From: an uncultured Clostridia bacterium
Lineage (GTDB): Bacteria > Bacillota > Clostridia > TANB77 > CAG-508
Assembly (NCBI GenBank): GCA_934133165.1
Contig: CAKPAW010000002.1
Location: 124,001 to 188,000 of the forward strand
DNA length: 64,000 bases
Direction of reading: 5' to 3'
Shown here: piece after piece, positions 46,369 through 56,207 of the stretch
How positions within the stretch are numbered: the first letter of the stretch is position 1
Layout of the letters: each line of letters begins with the position of its first letter
Program-made: the position numbers and the translations under genes
The notes under the pieces: generated by a model
The model's input: the letters and a program-made list of their open reading frames with translations, nothing else
Database searches by the model: none
What the model was told of the DNA's origin: nothing

Positions 46369-47981
46369 TGAAAAGAGTTGTAGTGTATTGCCGTGTTTCT
46401 ACCGACCACGAAGATCAAAAAAATTCACTAGAAAATCAAAGACTGTATTTTGAAGAATATGTAAAACAACATAAAGACTGGAAATTAGTTGAAATATATG
46501 CTGATGAAGGTATCAGTGGAACTTCATTAAAAAAAAGAGCAGATTTCAATAGAATGTATAGAGATAGGCTAAAAAATAAATATGACATTGTGTTAACAAA
46601 GGAAGTTTGTAGATTTGCAAGAAATACAGTAGATACGCTTGAAAAAACAAGAGAATTAAAAAAGCTAGGAATAGAAGTAAGATTTATTATAGATAATATA
46701 AGTACATTCGATACAGATGGAGAATTAAGACTAACAATAATGGCTGGTCTTGCACAAGATGAAAGTAGAAGAATATCAGAGAGAGTCCAATTTGGTGTTA
46801 TTCAAAGTATGAAGAAAGGTGTGGCTTTTGGAAATATTGTATATGGCTATGATTTTGTTAGAGATCCAATTACGGGAAAGAAAACAAAATTAGTTATAAA
46901 TGAAAAAGAAGCAAAAATAATTAAAGAAATATTTAATATGTATTTATATGAAGGTAAGGGAGCATATACTATTGCTAAAGAACTAAAAGAAAGAGGTATT
47001 GAAATAAAAAGGACAAGAAGCGGAAAAAAATCAACAGATTGGAGAGAAGGTACAATATTAGATATTTTGCAAAATGTTAAATATATTGGAGATTTAAAAC
47101 AAAGAAAAACATATACAGTTGATTTCCTAGAACATTCTAAAAAAGAAAATAAAGGAGAAGTTGAATTTATTTATACAAGTAATCATCATGAGCCAATCAT
47201 TGATAGAGATTTATTTGAAGCAACGCAGAGAGAATTAAAAAGAAGAAGTGAAATATATAAACATGAAAAAAGTAAATATACAAATAAACATACTTTTTCA
47301 GGTAAGTTAGTTTGTGCGTGTTGTGGCTCTTCCTATGTTGGTGGAGAAAATAGAAAAAGAAAAGATGGAACTATTAGAAAGACCTGGAGATGTTATACTG
47401 CAACAAAATACGGAAAAAAACATGAAGAAAATGGACAAGATATAGGATGCAATAACGATAGGGTAAACAATGAAACATTGAAGATATGTTTTATGAAAGC
47501 TTTAAAAGAGGTTCTAATCAATAAAAAAGAAATAAAGAAAGAAACTGAACAATATATAAAACTTGTGCTAAATAAATGTGGACAAGAAACACAATTAAAT
47601 GATATACTTGTTAAAGATAAAGAACAATTAATGAAGGAAAGAAGTAGATTACTTGATTTATGCATTAAGGGAATTGTGGATGAAGAAACATTTTCTTTGA
47701 AAAACAACGAAATAATAGAAAAGATAAATAAAATTGAAATTGAATTAGATTCTCAAAAACAAAAAGTAAGAATGAAAGAAAATGCAGAAGAAATACTGGA
47801 GAAGATTCAAAAGACAATAGATAATATTTTAAATATAAAAAAGTTTAGCAAAAATGTTTGTAAGGAGTTTGTTGATAAGATTGTTATATATAATGATAAG
47901 AAATTTGATTTTTATTTAAAGGGGTATGACACCTCATTTAATTTTAATGAAGAAAGTAACATTTCATACTTACCGCATTAG
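46368..47981 (+). CDS. Large serine recombinase (integrase), C-terminus truncated by integration
   Basis: 537 residues in this form. Resolvase domain with catalytic Ser11 (YCRVSTD), EGISGTSLKKR, LTKEVCRFARN and AGLAQDESRRISER. A recombinase domain follows (GAYTIAKELKERGIEIKRTR...ILQNVKYIGDL), then a zinc ribbon with Cys pairs (LVCACCGSSYVGG...WRCYTA) and a coiled coil. Its stop TAG (47979-47981) comes from host DNA; in the circle the frame would run 39 codons further. It inserts the element at GCATT in prepilin-like genes. Confidence 0.9.
   Translation: MKRVVVYCRVSTDHEDQKNSLENQRLYFEEYVKQHKDWKLVEIYADEGISGTSLKKRADFNRMYRDRLKNKYDIVLTKEVCRFARNTVDTLEKTRELKKLGIEVRFIIDNISTFDTDGELRLTIMAGLAQDESRRISERVQFGVIQSMKKGVAFGNIVYGYDFVRDPITGKKTKLVINEKEAKIIKEIFNMYLYEGKGAYTIAKELKERGIEIKRTRSGKKSTDWREGTILDILQNVKYIGDLKQRKTYTVDFLEHSKKENKGEVEFIYTSNHHEPIIDRDLFEATQRELKRRSEIYKHEKSKYTNKHTFSGKLVCACCGSSYVGGENRKRKDGTIRKTWRCYTATKYGKKHEENGQDIGCNNDRVNNETLKICFMKALKEVLINKKEIKKETEQYIKLVLNKCGQETQLNDILVKDKEQLMKERSRLLDLCIKGIVDEETFSLKNNEIIEKINKIEIELDSQKQKVRMKENAEEILEKIQKTIDNILNIKKFSKNVCKEFVDKIVIYNDKKFDFYLKGYDTSFNFNEESNISYLPH
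47975..47979. other. attR core (GCATT)
   Basis: The element side reads CATACTTACCGCATT and the host side GCATTAGTAGTAAC. With attL it gives a reconstructed attB of CTAGTTGCATTAGTAGTAAC. It lies inside the last codons of the recombinase. Confidence 0.8.
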
Positions 47982-48688
47982 TAGTAACAATAATAGTACT
48001 AATAATTTTAGCAGGAATAAGTATAAATTTAATATTAGGAGACAATGGAATAATAACAATTGCTAAAAAAGCAAAAGAAAATACAGAACTAGCAAAAGTT
48101 GAAGAAGAAACTGAATTAAATGAGTTATATGCTCAACTAGAAAATAATGGTGAAACTTCTGGAGAAATCACTTATGATGCAATTGCAAAATTAAAAGAAT
48201 TTAAAACAGCAATAGCAAACTATATAGAAGAAGCAGGAGGTATAAAGCCAGAAGTATCTGCCGAAACATCAGTTTTTGGGGATAATATAAAAGGAATATT
48301 AAAGGAAGTAACAAAAGATGCAACTGCAACTGCTGAAGATATAGCAGAAGGAAAAACAGCATATGTCAATGGTAATAAAATAATAGGAAATAAAAATGAA
48401 GTACAAATGAAGACATATAATAATGACAATATTACACTTACAACTACAGAACAAACTATTGATATGGGATTTAAACCCAAATTTGTTGTTGTAAGAGATA
48501 AGTATTCTACATCTTGGATTATGTATGATGAAAGTTATAGTGATAAATATTATATGGGCAATTATAGTGCTACAATAGATACACCATTAGCTTTTGGAAG
48601 TAGTTCTATAATATTAAAATTGACAGATAATGGAATAAGTGTAACTTGGTATGGAACAGCTTATGGAGCAATCCATGCAGTGGGATAA
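47975..48688 (+). pseudogene. 3' part of the interrupted prepilin-like gene
   Basis: 237 codons plus stop, open from the element end. It continues the sequence begun at 2910: after GITLV comes ALVVTIIVLIILAGISIN, then KAKENTELAKVEEETELNELY, then a segment ATAEDIAEGKTAYVNGNKIIG that also occurs in phage tail-type proteins, and a unique C-terminal beta-rich domain. No start codon in the right place, so it is probably silent while the element is present. Confidence 0.88.
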
Positions 48689-48864
48689 AAAGTAATTTAA
48701 TATTTTTTCTATATTTTGGAAAAAATATTAAATTATTGATAAAATAAAAACGTACTAATAAAATTATTAAAATATAGTAATAATTAAATAACATAAAATT
48801 AATTGATTTTGTTTAATATTATTTATAAAATTCTACTAAAAGTAAAGAAGGAGAACAAAAGAAA

Positions 48865-49602
48865 ATGAAAAGGGAAAAAGGAATAACATTAGTTGCATTA
48901 GTAATAACAATAATAGTACTAATAATTTTAGCAGGAATAAGCATAAATTTAGTTTTAGGAGACAATGGAATAATAACAATTGCTAAAAAAGCAAAAGAAA
49001 ATACAGAACTTGCAAGAATTGAAGAAGAAACTGAATTAAATGAATTATATACTCAATTTGAAATAGAGGGTTCGAATTCAGGAAATCTACCATATGATTC
49101 AATAGCAAAACTAACTGAATTTAAAACAGCAATAGCAAATGCAATAGAAGAAGCAGGAGGTATAAAGCCAGATACTTCAGCTGAAGCAACTATATTTGCA
49201 GATAATATTAAAGGAATATTAAAAGAAGTAACAAAAAATGCAACAGCAACTGCTGAAGATATAGCAGAAGGAAAAACAGCATATGTTAATGGTAATAAAA
49301 TAATAGGAACTGTACAAAAAAATTCAGAAGGATATGGAAATATATATTATCAACAAGGATATCGTGCATGGATAGATGTAAGATTTTTAAATACTATGAC
49401 TTACACTGGTACAGGAACAGGAAATAATATTAATCAAATTTGGGGTATGCTAGGAGAAGAAAATAAATACGCTTATGATACAGGTAAAATAATACACAAT
49501 ATTACAACGCCAAATAGCCAAAAACAAACAATAGATTTGAGTTCTTGGGATTATATAGAAATGTATTGCTTGGGAGGAGCAAAAAATATAGAATTTAAAT
49601 AG
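48865..49602 (+). CDS. Prepilin-like surface protein, tandem paralog
   Basis: 245 residues, GAAGGAG before ATG. The first 150 residues closely match the interrupted gene, including KREKGITLVALVITIIVLIILAGI and ATAEDIAEGKTAYVNGNKIIGT. The C-terminal domains differ, as if a constant display module carried exchangeable heads. The DNA over the att core (TTAGTTGCATTAGTAATAAC) is almost the same as attB, so it is a second possible target for the recombinase. Confidence 0.82.
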   Translation: MKREKGITLVALVITIIVLIILAGISINLVLGDNGIITIAKKAKENTELARIEEETELNELYTQFEIEGSNSGNLPYDSIAKLTEFKTAIANAIEEAGGIKPDTSAEATIFADNIKGILKEVTKNATATAEDIAEGKTAYVNGNKIIGTVQKNSEGYGNIYYQQGYRAWIDVRFLNTMTYTGTGTGNNINQIWGMLGEENKYAYDTGKIIHNITTPNSQKQTIDLSSWDYIEMYCLGGAKNIEFK

Positions 49603-49681
49603 AATTATTAAATAAAAATCAAATTATCTCTTCTAAATTTACAAACTTCATGATACAATTAAACAAAAAATGGAGATAAAA

Positions 49682-51737
49682 ATGCAAGAATTAGAAAAAG
49701 AAATTCAATTTATAAAAGGAGTAGGTCCAAACAGAGCAAAACTTTTAAATAGATTAGGAATAAATACTTTAGAAGATTTAATTACATATTATCCAAGAGA
49801 TTATGAAGATAGAAGCAAGCCTAAAATGATTGCTTCTTTAGTTGATGGAGAAGAAGCCCTAATAGAAGCAATGGTAGTAAGCAGAATGAGTGAACAAAGA
49901 ATTCGTAAAAATATGGCTATTTATAAACTAATAGTAAGAGATGAAACTGGAACTTGCGTTCTTACATGGTTTAATCAAAGTTATCTAAAAAATAAATTTG
50001 TACTAGGACAAAAATATAAATTTTATGGGAAAGTATCTATCAAATATGGAAAGATAGAAATGAACTCACCTGTTTATGATAGTGAAGAGAACAATAAAAA
50101 TACAGGGAAAATTATACCTCTTTACCCAGCAACATTTGGTTTATACCAAACTACAATAAGACAAGTTATGGAAAATGGCTTAAAAGTAGTAAATGAAGAA
50201 AAATTATTAGAAGAAACTCTTCCAGATTATATAATGAAAGAATACAAGTTGGAAGACGTAAACACAGCAATTAATCAAATTCATTTTCCAAAAGATTTTA
50301 CAGAATTTGAAAAAGCAAGAAAACGTTTAGTTTTTGAAGAATTACTTTCTATGCAACTAGCATTAATAAGCCTAAAAAATAGGTACACAAAGGAAGAAAA
50401 GGGTATTAGTTTTAGTAAAGATGTAAAAATATCTACAGTAATAAATGACTTACCATTTAGATTAACAAAAGCACAATTAAAGGTTTTAGAAGAAATAGAT
50501 AATGATATGGAAAACGAGAAAGCTATGAATAGACTTCTTCAAGGAGATGTTGGATCACGGAAAAACTGTTGTTGCAATGTGTGCAGCTTATAAAGCAGTA
50601 AAATGTGGATACCAAGTAGCAATAATGGCACCAACAGCAATACTTGCAAGTCAACATTTAGAATCATTTAATGATATATTAGAAAAATATGGAATAAAAT
50701 GCGAATTACTAATAGGAAGTGTTACTAAAAAGAAAAAAGAAGAAATTTTAGAAAAGCTAAAAAATGGAGAAATAGATGTATTAATTGGAACACATGCTTT
50801 ATTAGAAGAAAATGTAGTATTTAAAAATTTAGGTTTAGTTGTAACAGATGAGCAACATCGTTTTGGAGTAAGACAAAGAGCTACTATAAGTCAAAAGGGA
50901 GAAAATCCAGATGTATTAGTTATGACAGCAACTCCAATTCCAAGAACATTAGCATTAATTTTATATGGTGACTTAGACATATCTATAATAGACGAACTTC
51001 CACCAAACAGAAAGAAAATAGATACATATGCAGTTACAAAATCTATGGAAGAGAGAATTAATAACTTTATAAAAAAACAAATAGATGAAGGTAGACAAGT
51101 GTACGTTGTCTGCCCATTGGTAGAAGAAACAGAAGAAATAGATGCAAAAGCAGTGTTAGAGCTTACAGAAAAATATAAAAATGAAATATTTAAAAATTAT
51201 AGAGTAGAATATCTTCATGGAAAAATGAGGCCAAAAGAGAAAGATGCTATTATGCAAGAATTTAAAGAGGAAAACATAGACATACTTATTTCAACAACAG
51301 TTATAGAAGTAGGAGTAAATGTTCCTAATGCAAGTATAATGGTAGTTGAAAATGCAGAAAGATTTGGATTAGCACAACTTCACCAATTAAGAGGAAGAGT
51401 AGGACGTGGAGAATATAAGTCTTATTGTATTTTAAAATATGATAGTAAGTCTGATGTAGTAAGACAAAGAATGAAAACTATGCAAGAGACAAATGATGGA
51501 TTTGTTATTGCAGAAAAAGATTTAGAGTTAAGAGGAAGTGGAGAGTTTTTTGGGACAAGGCAACATGGACTTCCAGAACTTAAAATAGCAAATCTTTTCG
51601 AAGATATGCCTACATTAAAAATGGTACAAAGTTTAGCAATAAAAATAGAACAAGAAGATCCAAAACTAGAGCTTGAAAAAAATAAACCACTAAAAGAGCT
51701 AGTTGGTAAGAAATTTACAGATAGAATTGAAATATAA
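49682..51737 (+). CDS. recG: RecG ATP-dependent DNA helicase (+1 frameshift at CGG 50558-50560)
   Basis: 684 residues from ATG 49682 (TGGAGAT upstream) if the C at 50558 is skipped; usual length. N-terminal wedge/OB domain (VGPNRAKLLNRLGI, YYPRDYEDR), then helicase motifs GDVGSGKTVVA, APTAILASQH, TDEQHRFGVRQR, MTATPIPRTL and QLRGRVGRG. CGG sits inside the Walker A, directly before the second Gly of G-S-G-K-T. RecG remodels stalled forks and Holliday junctions and is a chromosomal housekeeping gene, so the site is not limited to the mobile element. Confidence 0.92.
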
Positions 51738-51782
51738 AAAATACTAATTTATAAATAAATTATAATGAAAGCAATAAAAAAC

Positions 51783-51834
51783 CAGAATCAAGATTTTGTA
51801 TGCAGTTTACACTGCGTACAAAATCTTGATTCTG
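51783..51834. terminator. Long hairpin terminator between recG and lon-type gene
   Basis: An 18 bp perfect outer stem (51783-51800 with 51817-51834) and an inner GCAG/CTGC pair. On the minus strand it is followed by a run of six T, so it ends the protease gene; it probably also stops recG transcripts. Confidence 0.8.
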
Positions 51835-51859
51835 CCATATTTATCTAAGAAAGCTTATA

Positions 51860-54247
51860 TTACATATCTTTACTTAATTTAGCATATTTTTTTAACTTCT
51901 CATATGCTAAATAATTTATTGAGCCAGCAGGGAAGTGACCATTTGCATCTTTCTTACCAGCAGGTACACCTGTTAAAATTTCAATTCCTTCTTCAATAGT
52001 AGAAATAGCATAAATATGGAATTTTTTATTTTTAACAGCTTCTATAATTTCATCAGATAAGCTTAAATTTTGTACATTTTGTACTGGAATCATAACACCA
52101 TGATTTCCATCTAATCCTCTCATTTTACATACTTGATAGAATCCTTCAATTTTATCATTTACTCCACCAATTGGTTGAATTTCACCTTTTTGGTTAACAG
52201 AGCCAGTAACAGCCATAGATTGATTAATAGGAATTCCAGATAAGCTAGACAAAATTGCATATAATTCTGTACTAGAAGCACTATCACCATCTACACCATT
52301 ATATAATTGTTCAAAACAAATACTAGCTGTAAGAGATAGAGGAAAATCTTGAGCAAACATTTCGCCTAAATAACCACTTAAAATCAAAACACCCTTAGAA
52401 TGTGAAGAACCAGAAAGTTCAACTTCTCTTTCGATATTTACAATTCCGGTTTTGCCCATATATGTGTTAGCAGTGATTTTTACAGGTTTTCCAAAAGTAT
52501 AGTCACCAATTGTCATAACAGTAAGACCATTTATTTGACCAACTTTACTTCCAGTTGTTTCAATAAGCAAAGTGTTTTCTTTTATCATTTCCATATATTT
52601 AGCATCATATTTTTTTACTCTTTCAATTCTTTCTTTTAAAGCAATATCTATATAATCCGCAGTTACTAATTTCTTTTTATCCATTTGAGCCCAAGTAGCA
52701 GCTTCACCAACAACTTGTGAAATATCTGTAAATCTAGTAGAAATTTTTTCTTTATCTCCTGAAATTTTAGAAGCATATTCTACAACTTTTACAACGGCTT
52801 CTTTATCTAAATGAGGAAGTTCTTCTTGCTCACAAAAACCATGAATGAATTGTGCAAGTTTATTCATATTTTCTTCATTTAAAGGAGCATCTTCTGCAAA
52901 TTCTACTTTAACTTTAAATAATTTTCTAAAGTCACTATCCATAGCAAGTAAAGATTGATAAATAGAGTCGTTTCCGACCATTATTACTTTTACATCTAAA
53001 GGAATAGGTTCAGGTTTTAAAGAAATCATAACCATTGAAGAACGTTGATCAGCAGTGTTTTCAATAGAAAGTTGCTTTATACGTAAGGCTTTCTTTAAAG
53101 CTTCATAACAGATACCATTAGCAAGTAAATCTTTAGCTTGAAAAATTATATAACCACCATTAGCAATTTGAAGTAGACCAGGTTTTAACATTGTATAATC
53201 TGTTTTTAATGCACCATAATAATTTTCATATTCCAACTTACCGAAAATATTATGATAAGAATAGTTAGAGTCCATAATAACTGGAGCACCTTCTAAATTG
53301 CTATTATCTACAAATAAATTTACACGATAGTTAAGCCAAGGTTTTGGAGATTCTTGTCTAGGACCAGCTTGTTGTTGATTTTGATTTTTAGAATCATCTG
53401 ATGTAAATATAGAAATATTTTTTAATATGTCCTGCTTAATATCTGTTAAAAATTTATTAACTTTTTTATTTCTTTTATATTTATTTTTAATGTAATTTAT
53501 ATGTGAATTAACAGTAAGAAGAGCGATATTAGCTTGCCATTCTTCTAAATGTTTATCAGAAGCTCTTTCTATTTCTTTAATTTTAGCGATTACTTCCATA
53601 ATTTGTTCTTGAACTATACCAGATTTTTCTTCAAATTGTTTTTTTACATCATCATCTAATTTATCAAATTCTTCTTCTTCAATAGTTTTTCCATCTATAA
53701 CAGGCATCATATAAATACCATTTTGAGCAGATTTTACTTGAAAACCATGTTTGCCAGCATCTTCATTTAATTTTTCTAATAAAGAAGTTCTTTTTTGTTC
53801 AAAATCTTGTCTAATTAAATTTTTTTCTTTTTCAAAGTCATCATTATTAAAAGTGCTTTTAATGTCACTTTTTATTTCTTTAATAAATGTATCCATAGTT
53901 TCTTTAAATTCTTTTCCTTGTCCAGCAGGAAAAGAAACAGCTATAGGTTCATTTGGATTATCAAAATTATAAATATAACACCAGTCAGAAGGAGTTTTTT
54001 GTTTCTTAGATATTTTATCTAAATAATTTTTAGCATACATAGTTTTGCCTACGCCACTAGGTCCTTCTAGATATAAGTTATAACCTTTTATATCTACATT
54101 AACTCCGAACTCTAAAGCTTTAATTCCACGTTCTTGACCAATACCTGTAACAATAGGAGTTAGTTCAGAAGTGTCGCTAAATTTAAAAGTGTTTGGATTA
54201 CATGTTATTTTTAAATCTTGGTAAGATAATTCATTTTTCTTTTTCAT
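51860..54247 (-). CDS. Lon-family ATP-dependent protease (LonB/AAA_32 type)
   Basis: 795 residues. AAA part with Walker A GPSGVGKTMYAKN near residue 62 and a long coiled insert. The C-terminal S16 protease domain has catalytic Ser in GDSASS and Lys in GGVNDKIEGF. It lacks the N-terminal substrate domain of LonA and matches the LonB-like clostridial group. It degrades damaged or regulatory proteins. GGAGAAAC before the start at 54247. Confidence 0.88.
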   Translation of the reverse strand: MKKKNELSYQDLKITCNPNTFKFSDTSELTPIVTGIGQERGIKALEFGVNVDIKGYNLYLEGPSGVGKTMYAKNYLDKISKKQKTPSDWCYIYNFDNPNEPIAVSFPAGQGKEFKETMDTFIKEIKSDIKSTFNNDDFEKEKNLIRQDFEQKRTSLLEKLNEDAGKHGFQVKSAQNGIYMMPVIDGKTIEEEEFDKLDDDVKKQFEEKSGIVQEQIMEVIAKIKEIERASDKHLEEWQANIALLTVNSHINYIKNKYKRNKKVNKFLTDIKQDILKNISIFTSDDSKNQNQQQAGPRQESPKPWLNYRVNLFVDNSNLEGAPVIMDSNYSYHNIFGKLEYENYYGALKTDYTMLKPGLLQIANGGYIIFQAKDLLANGICYEALKKALRIKQLSIENTADQRSSMVMISLKPEPIPLDVKVIMVGNDSIYQSLLAMDSDFRKLFKVKVEFAEDAPLNEENMNKLAQFIHGFCEQEELPHLDKEAVVKVVEYASKISGDKEKISTRFTDISQVVGEAATWAQMDKKKLVTADYIDIALKERIERVKKYDAKYMEMIKENTLLIETTGSKVGQINGLTVMTIGDYTFGKPVKITANTYMGKTGIVNIEREVELSGSSHSKGVLILSGYLGEMFAQDFPLSLTASICFEQLYNGVDGDSASSTELYAILSSLSGIPINQSMAVTGSVNQKGEIQPIGGVNDKIEGFYQVCKMRGLDGNHGVMIPVQNVQNLSLSDEIIEAVKNKKFHIYAISTIEEGIEILTGVPAGKKDANGHFPAGSINYLAYEKLKKYAKLSKDM

Positions 54248-54322
54248 TTGTTTCTCCTTTCAAATTGTAAAAAATTTTACAAGTATATATATTTTGTATA
54301 CAATATCATTTGTTATAAAAAA

Positions 54323-54772
54323 TTAAAAAGTATATGTCATTAAAATAGCTGTATTACCATTTTTATAATAATTTTTTCTTTTACCAACTTCTTTAAATTC
54401 AAAGTCTGTATAAAGTTTGATTGCTGGCAAATTATTTTCGTCTACTTCAAGAGTAATTGTTTTACAATTTTGTTCTTCGGCTATAGTAATTAATTCATTT
54501 AATAAAAACTTAGCAAAACCTTGATTTCTTTTATCTTTTTTAGTTACTATATTCATTATATCTGCTTCATCTAGTATAATTTTAATACCACCAAATGAAA
54601 CAATTTCATTTTCATATTTTAAAACTAAATACATAGAATTAGTATTTGCAAGTTCTTCTTTAAATATTTCAAAATTCCAAAAATCATCAAAATCTGTTTG
54701 TAAATTTTTTTTTATCTGCTTCAAATCATTAAGCATCATTGTAGAAATTTCTATCTTTGTAATATCTATCAT
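54323..54772 (-). CDS. rimI: Ribosomal protein S18 alanine N-acetyltransferase (RimI-like)
   Basis: 149 residues of GNAT fold: VTKKDKRNQGFAKFLLNELI carries the acetyl-CoA loop (R-x-x-G-x-A), and ITLEVDENNLPAIKLYTDFEFKEVGKRKNYY is the typical RimI end. It starts immediately after the tsaB stop. The tsaE-tsaB-rimI order is common in Firmicutes. Confidence 0.88.
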   Translation of the reverse strand: MIDITKIEISTMMLNDLKQIKKNLQTDFDDFWNFEIFKEELANTNSMYLVLKYENEIVSFGGIKIILDEADIMNIVTKKDKRNQGFAKFLLNELITIAEEQNCKTITLEVDENNLPAIKLYTDFEFKEVGKRKNYYKNGNTAILMTYTF

Positions 54773-55486
54773 TTATTTTTCTCCTTCTAAAGCTCGTTCA
54801 GCTTGAGATTTCCTTAAATAAAGTGGAGTAATAGAATTTGAATCTCCAAAGTTTCCATTTTTATAATGGTAATATCCTGCTATACCAATACTATTTGCTG
54901 TTTGCTTATTGTGTACATCCTCAACAAAAGTAGCTTTTGAAAAATGTTCTAATAATTTATACTGATGTTTTTCAGCACCATCTCCAACAAACAAGATAGA
55001 AGTAGAGTGGTATTTTTTTAATAAAGCTATCATTTCATCAATATTTTTAGCATCTAAATTTTCTACCAATTCAAAATGATTATTCAACTTTTTAAATAAC
55101 CCAAAATAAACATTATCATTTTTTGCATCTAAAATAGAACAAACCAAATCGGCATCATTTGTAAAATTAGATGCAAGTGTATTATAAGCTAAGCTTTCTA
55201 AAGAACTTACACTTACAATAGGCACATTTGTAACATCACAAAATGCTTTCACAGTAGATACGCCAATACGTACGCCAGTAAAAGAACCAGGACCAACAGA
55301 GCAAGCATAAAAGGCAAAATCTTTTAGAGTAAGATTAGTTTGTTTTAAAATTTCGTCAACTAAAGGCATAAGTTTTTGTGAATGAGTGAGTTCATTTTCT
55401 ATGTGTTTTTCAATTATAACATCTGTGTCTTCTAAAACTGCAACAGAGCATATTTTAGAAGAAGTATCTAAGCTTAAAATTTTCAA
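54773..55486 (-). CDS. tsaB: tRNA t6A biosynthesis protein TsaB
   Basis: 237 residues, ASKHA fold: MKILSLDTSSKICSVAVL, HSQKLMPLVDEIL, and the hallmark CSVGPGSFTGVRIGVSTVKAF. TsaB scaffolds TsaD and TsaE in making threonylcarbamoyladenosine at tRNA position 37. It is about 145 bases after tsaE, so it may have its own promoter, and it is directly joined to rimI. Confidence 0.92.
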   Translation of the reverse strand: MKILSLDTSSKICSVAVLEDTDVIIEKHIENELTHSQKLMPLVDEILKQTNLTLKDFAFYACSVGPGSFTGVRIGVSTVKAFCDVTNVPIVSVSSLESLAYNTLASNFTNDADLVCSILDAKNDNVYFGLFKKLNNHFELVENLDAKNIDEMIALLKKYHSTSILFVGDGAEKHQYKLLEHFSKATFVEDVHNKQTANSIGIAGYYHYKNGNFGDSNSITPLYLRKSQAERALEGEK

Positions 55487-55629
55487 AATTAATTACCTTC
55501 TTTTTTATAATTATTCAACATTATTCTATATTAATAGACAAGATTTGTAAACCTTTTTAAGGAAAATAAAGTTTACAAATGTGTGACAAGAATATGTAGT
55601 TTTTATTACAAAAATAAAGAAAATGCATT

Positions 55630-56053
55630 TTACATTTTCTCTATTTTTAGTTCTCTATAATTTTCATTTTCTTCAGATTTAGAAAAAGTTATTTTAGTGT
55701 ATCTTTTTGGCAAAATTTCTTCAATTTGCTCGCCCCATTCAATAATACAAATACCATTCTCAAAATATTCTTCTCCACCCATAGCATAGAATTCGTCAGT
55801 ATCTTCTAAACGATAAACATCAAAATGATATATATTTACATCATCTTTATGATATTCGTTAACAATAGTAAAAGTAGGACTAGAAATTTCTTTTTCAAGA
55901 CCAAAATAGGTAAGCACACCTTGAGTAAATTTAGTTTTTCCGAGAACCAAGTTCACCAGTTAAAACTATAATATCACCTTTTTTTAAATTCTTTGCAAAA
56001 TCTTTTGCAAAATCAATTGTATCTTGTTCACTTTTTGATATAAACTTTTCCAT
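55630..56053 (-). CDS. tsaE: tRNA t6A ATPase TsaE (+1 frameshift at CGG 55942-55940)
   Basis: 140 residues from ATG 56053 if the C at 55942 is skipped, the usual TsaE length. MEKFISKSEQDTIDFAKDFA leads to GDIIVLTGELGSGKT, where CGG stands before the second Gly of the P-loop. SSPTFTIVNEYH and YHFDVYRLED follow, then IIEWGEQ. TsaE hydrolyses ATP in the essential t6A pathway, so the frame break cannot simply be a dead gene if the organism lives with one copy. Confidence 0.9.
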
Positions 56054-56161
56054 ATAAAACTCATGCCTTTCCAAAATTAATGTATATTAGTATTTTATAG
56101 CAAAATAATAAAATTGTAAATAAAAAGAGGGAAAATGATGAAATTTGACGAACGATTTTTC

Positions 56162-56190
56162 TTGACAATACGAAACATATGTTTTATAAT
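56162..56190 (+). promoter_or_regulatory. dinB promoter with SOS-box-like palindrome
   Basis: Perfect -35 TTGACA (56162-56167) and -10 TATAAT (56185-56190) with a 17-base spacer. The palindrome AAACATATGTTT (56173-56184) fills the spacer and resembles the Gram-positive LexA box (CGAACATATGTTCG). LexA binding there would block the polymerase until DNA damage. Confidence 0.75.
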
Positions 56191-56207
56191 TACCATAGGT
56201 GTTAAAT

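Larger units (their letters stand above)
2940..47979 (+). mobile_element. 45 kb integrative conjugative element, Tn1549/CTn-like, with DGR cargo
   Basis: Bounded by GCATT at 2940-2944 and 47975-47979 within an interrupted gene whose two halves match in frame. The period between the repeats is 45,035 bp. Inside are a full conjugation set (relaxase, MobC, coupling protein, VirB4, VirB6, PrgI and CHAP proteins), partition genes, adhesin and sortase, and a large serine recombinase whose stop codon overlaps the right end. The order from the SNF2/methylase gene to the CHAP gene matches the Tn1549/CTn family. The DGR and the regulatory block between HU and the sigma factor are unusual cargo. Confidence 0.9.
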
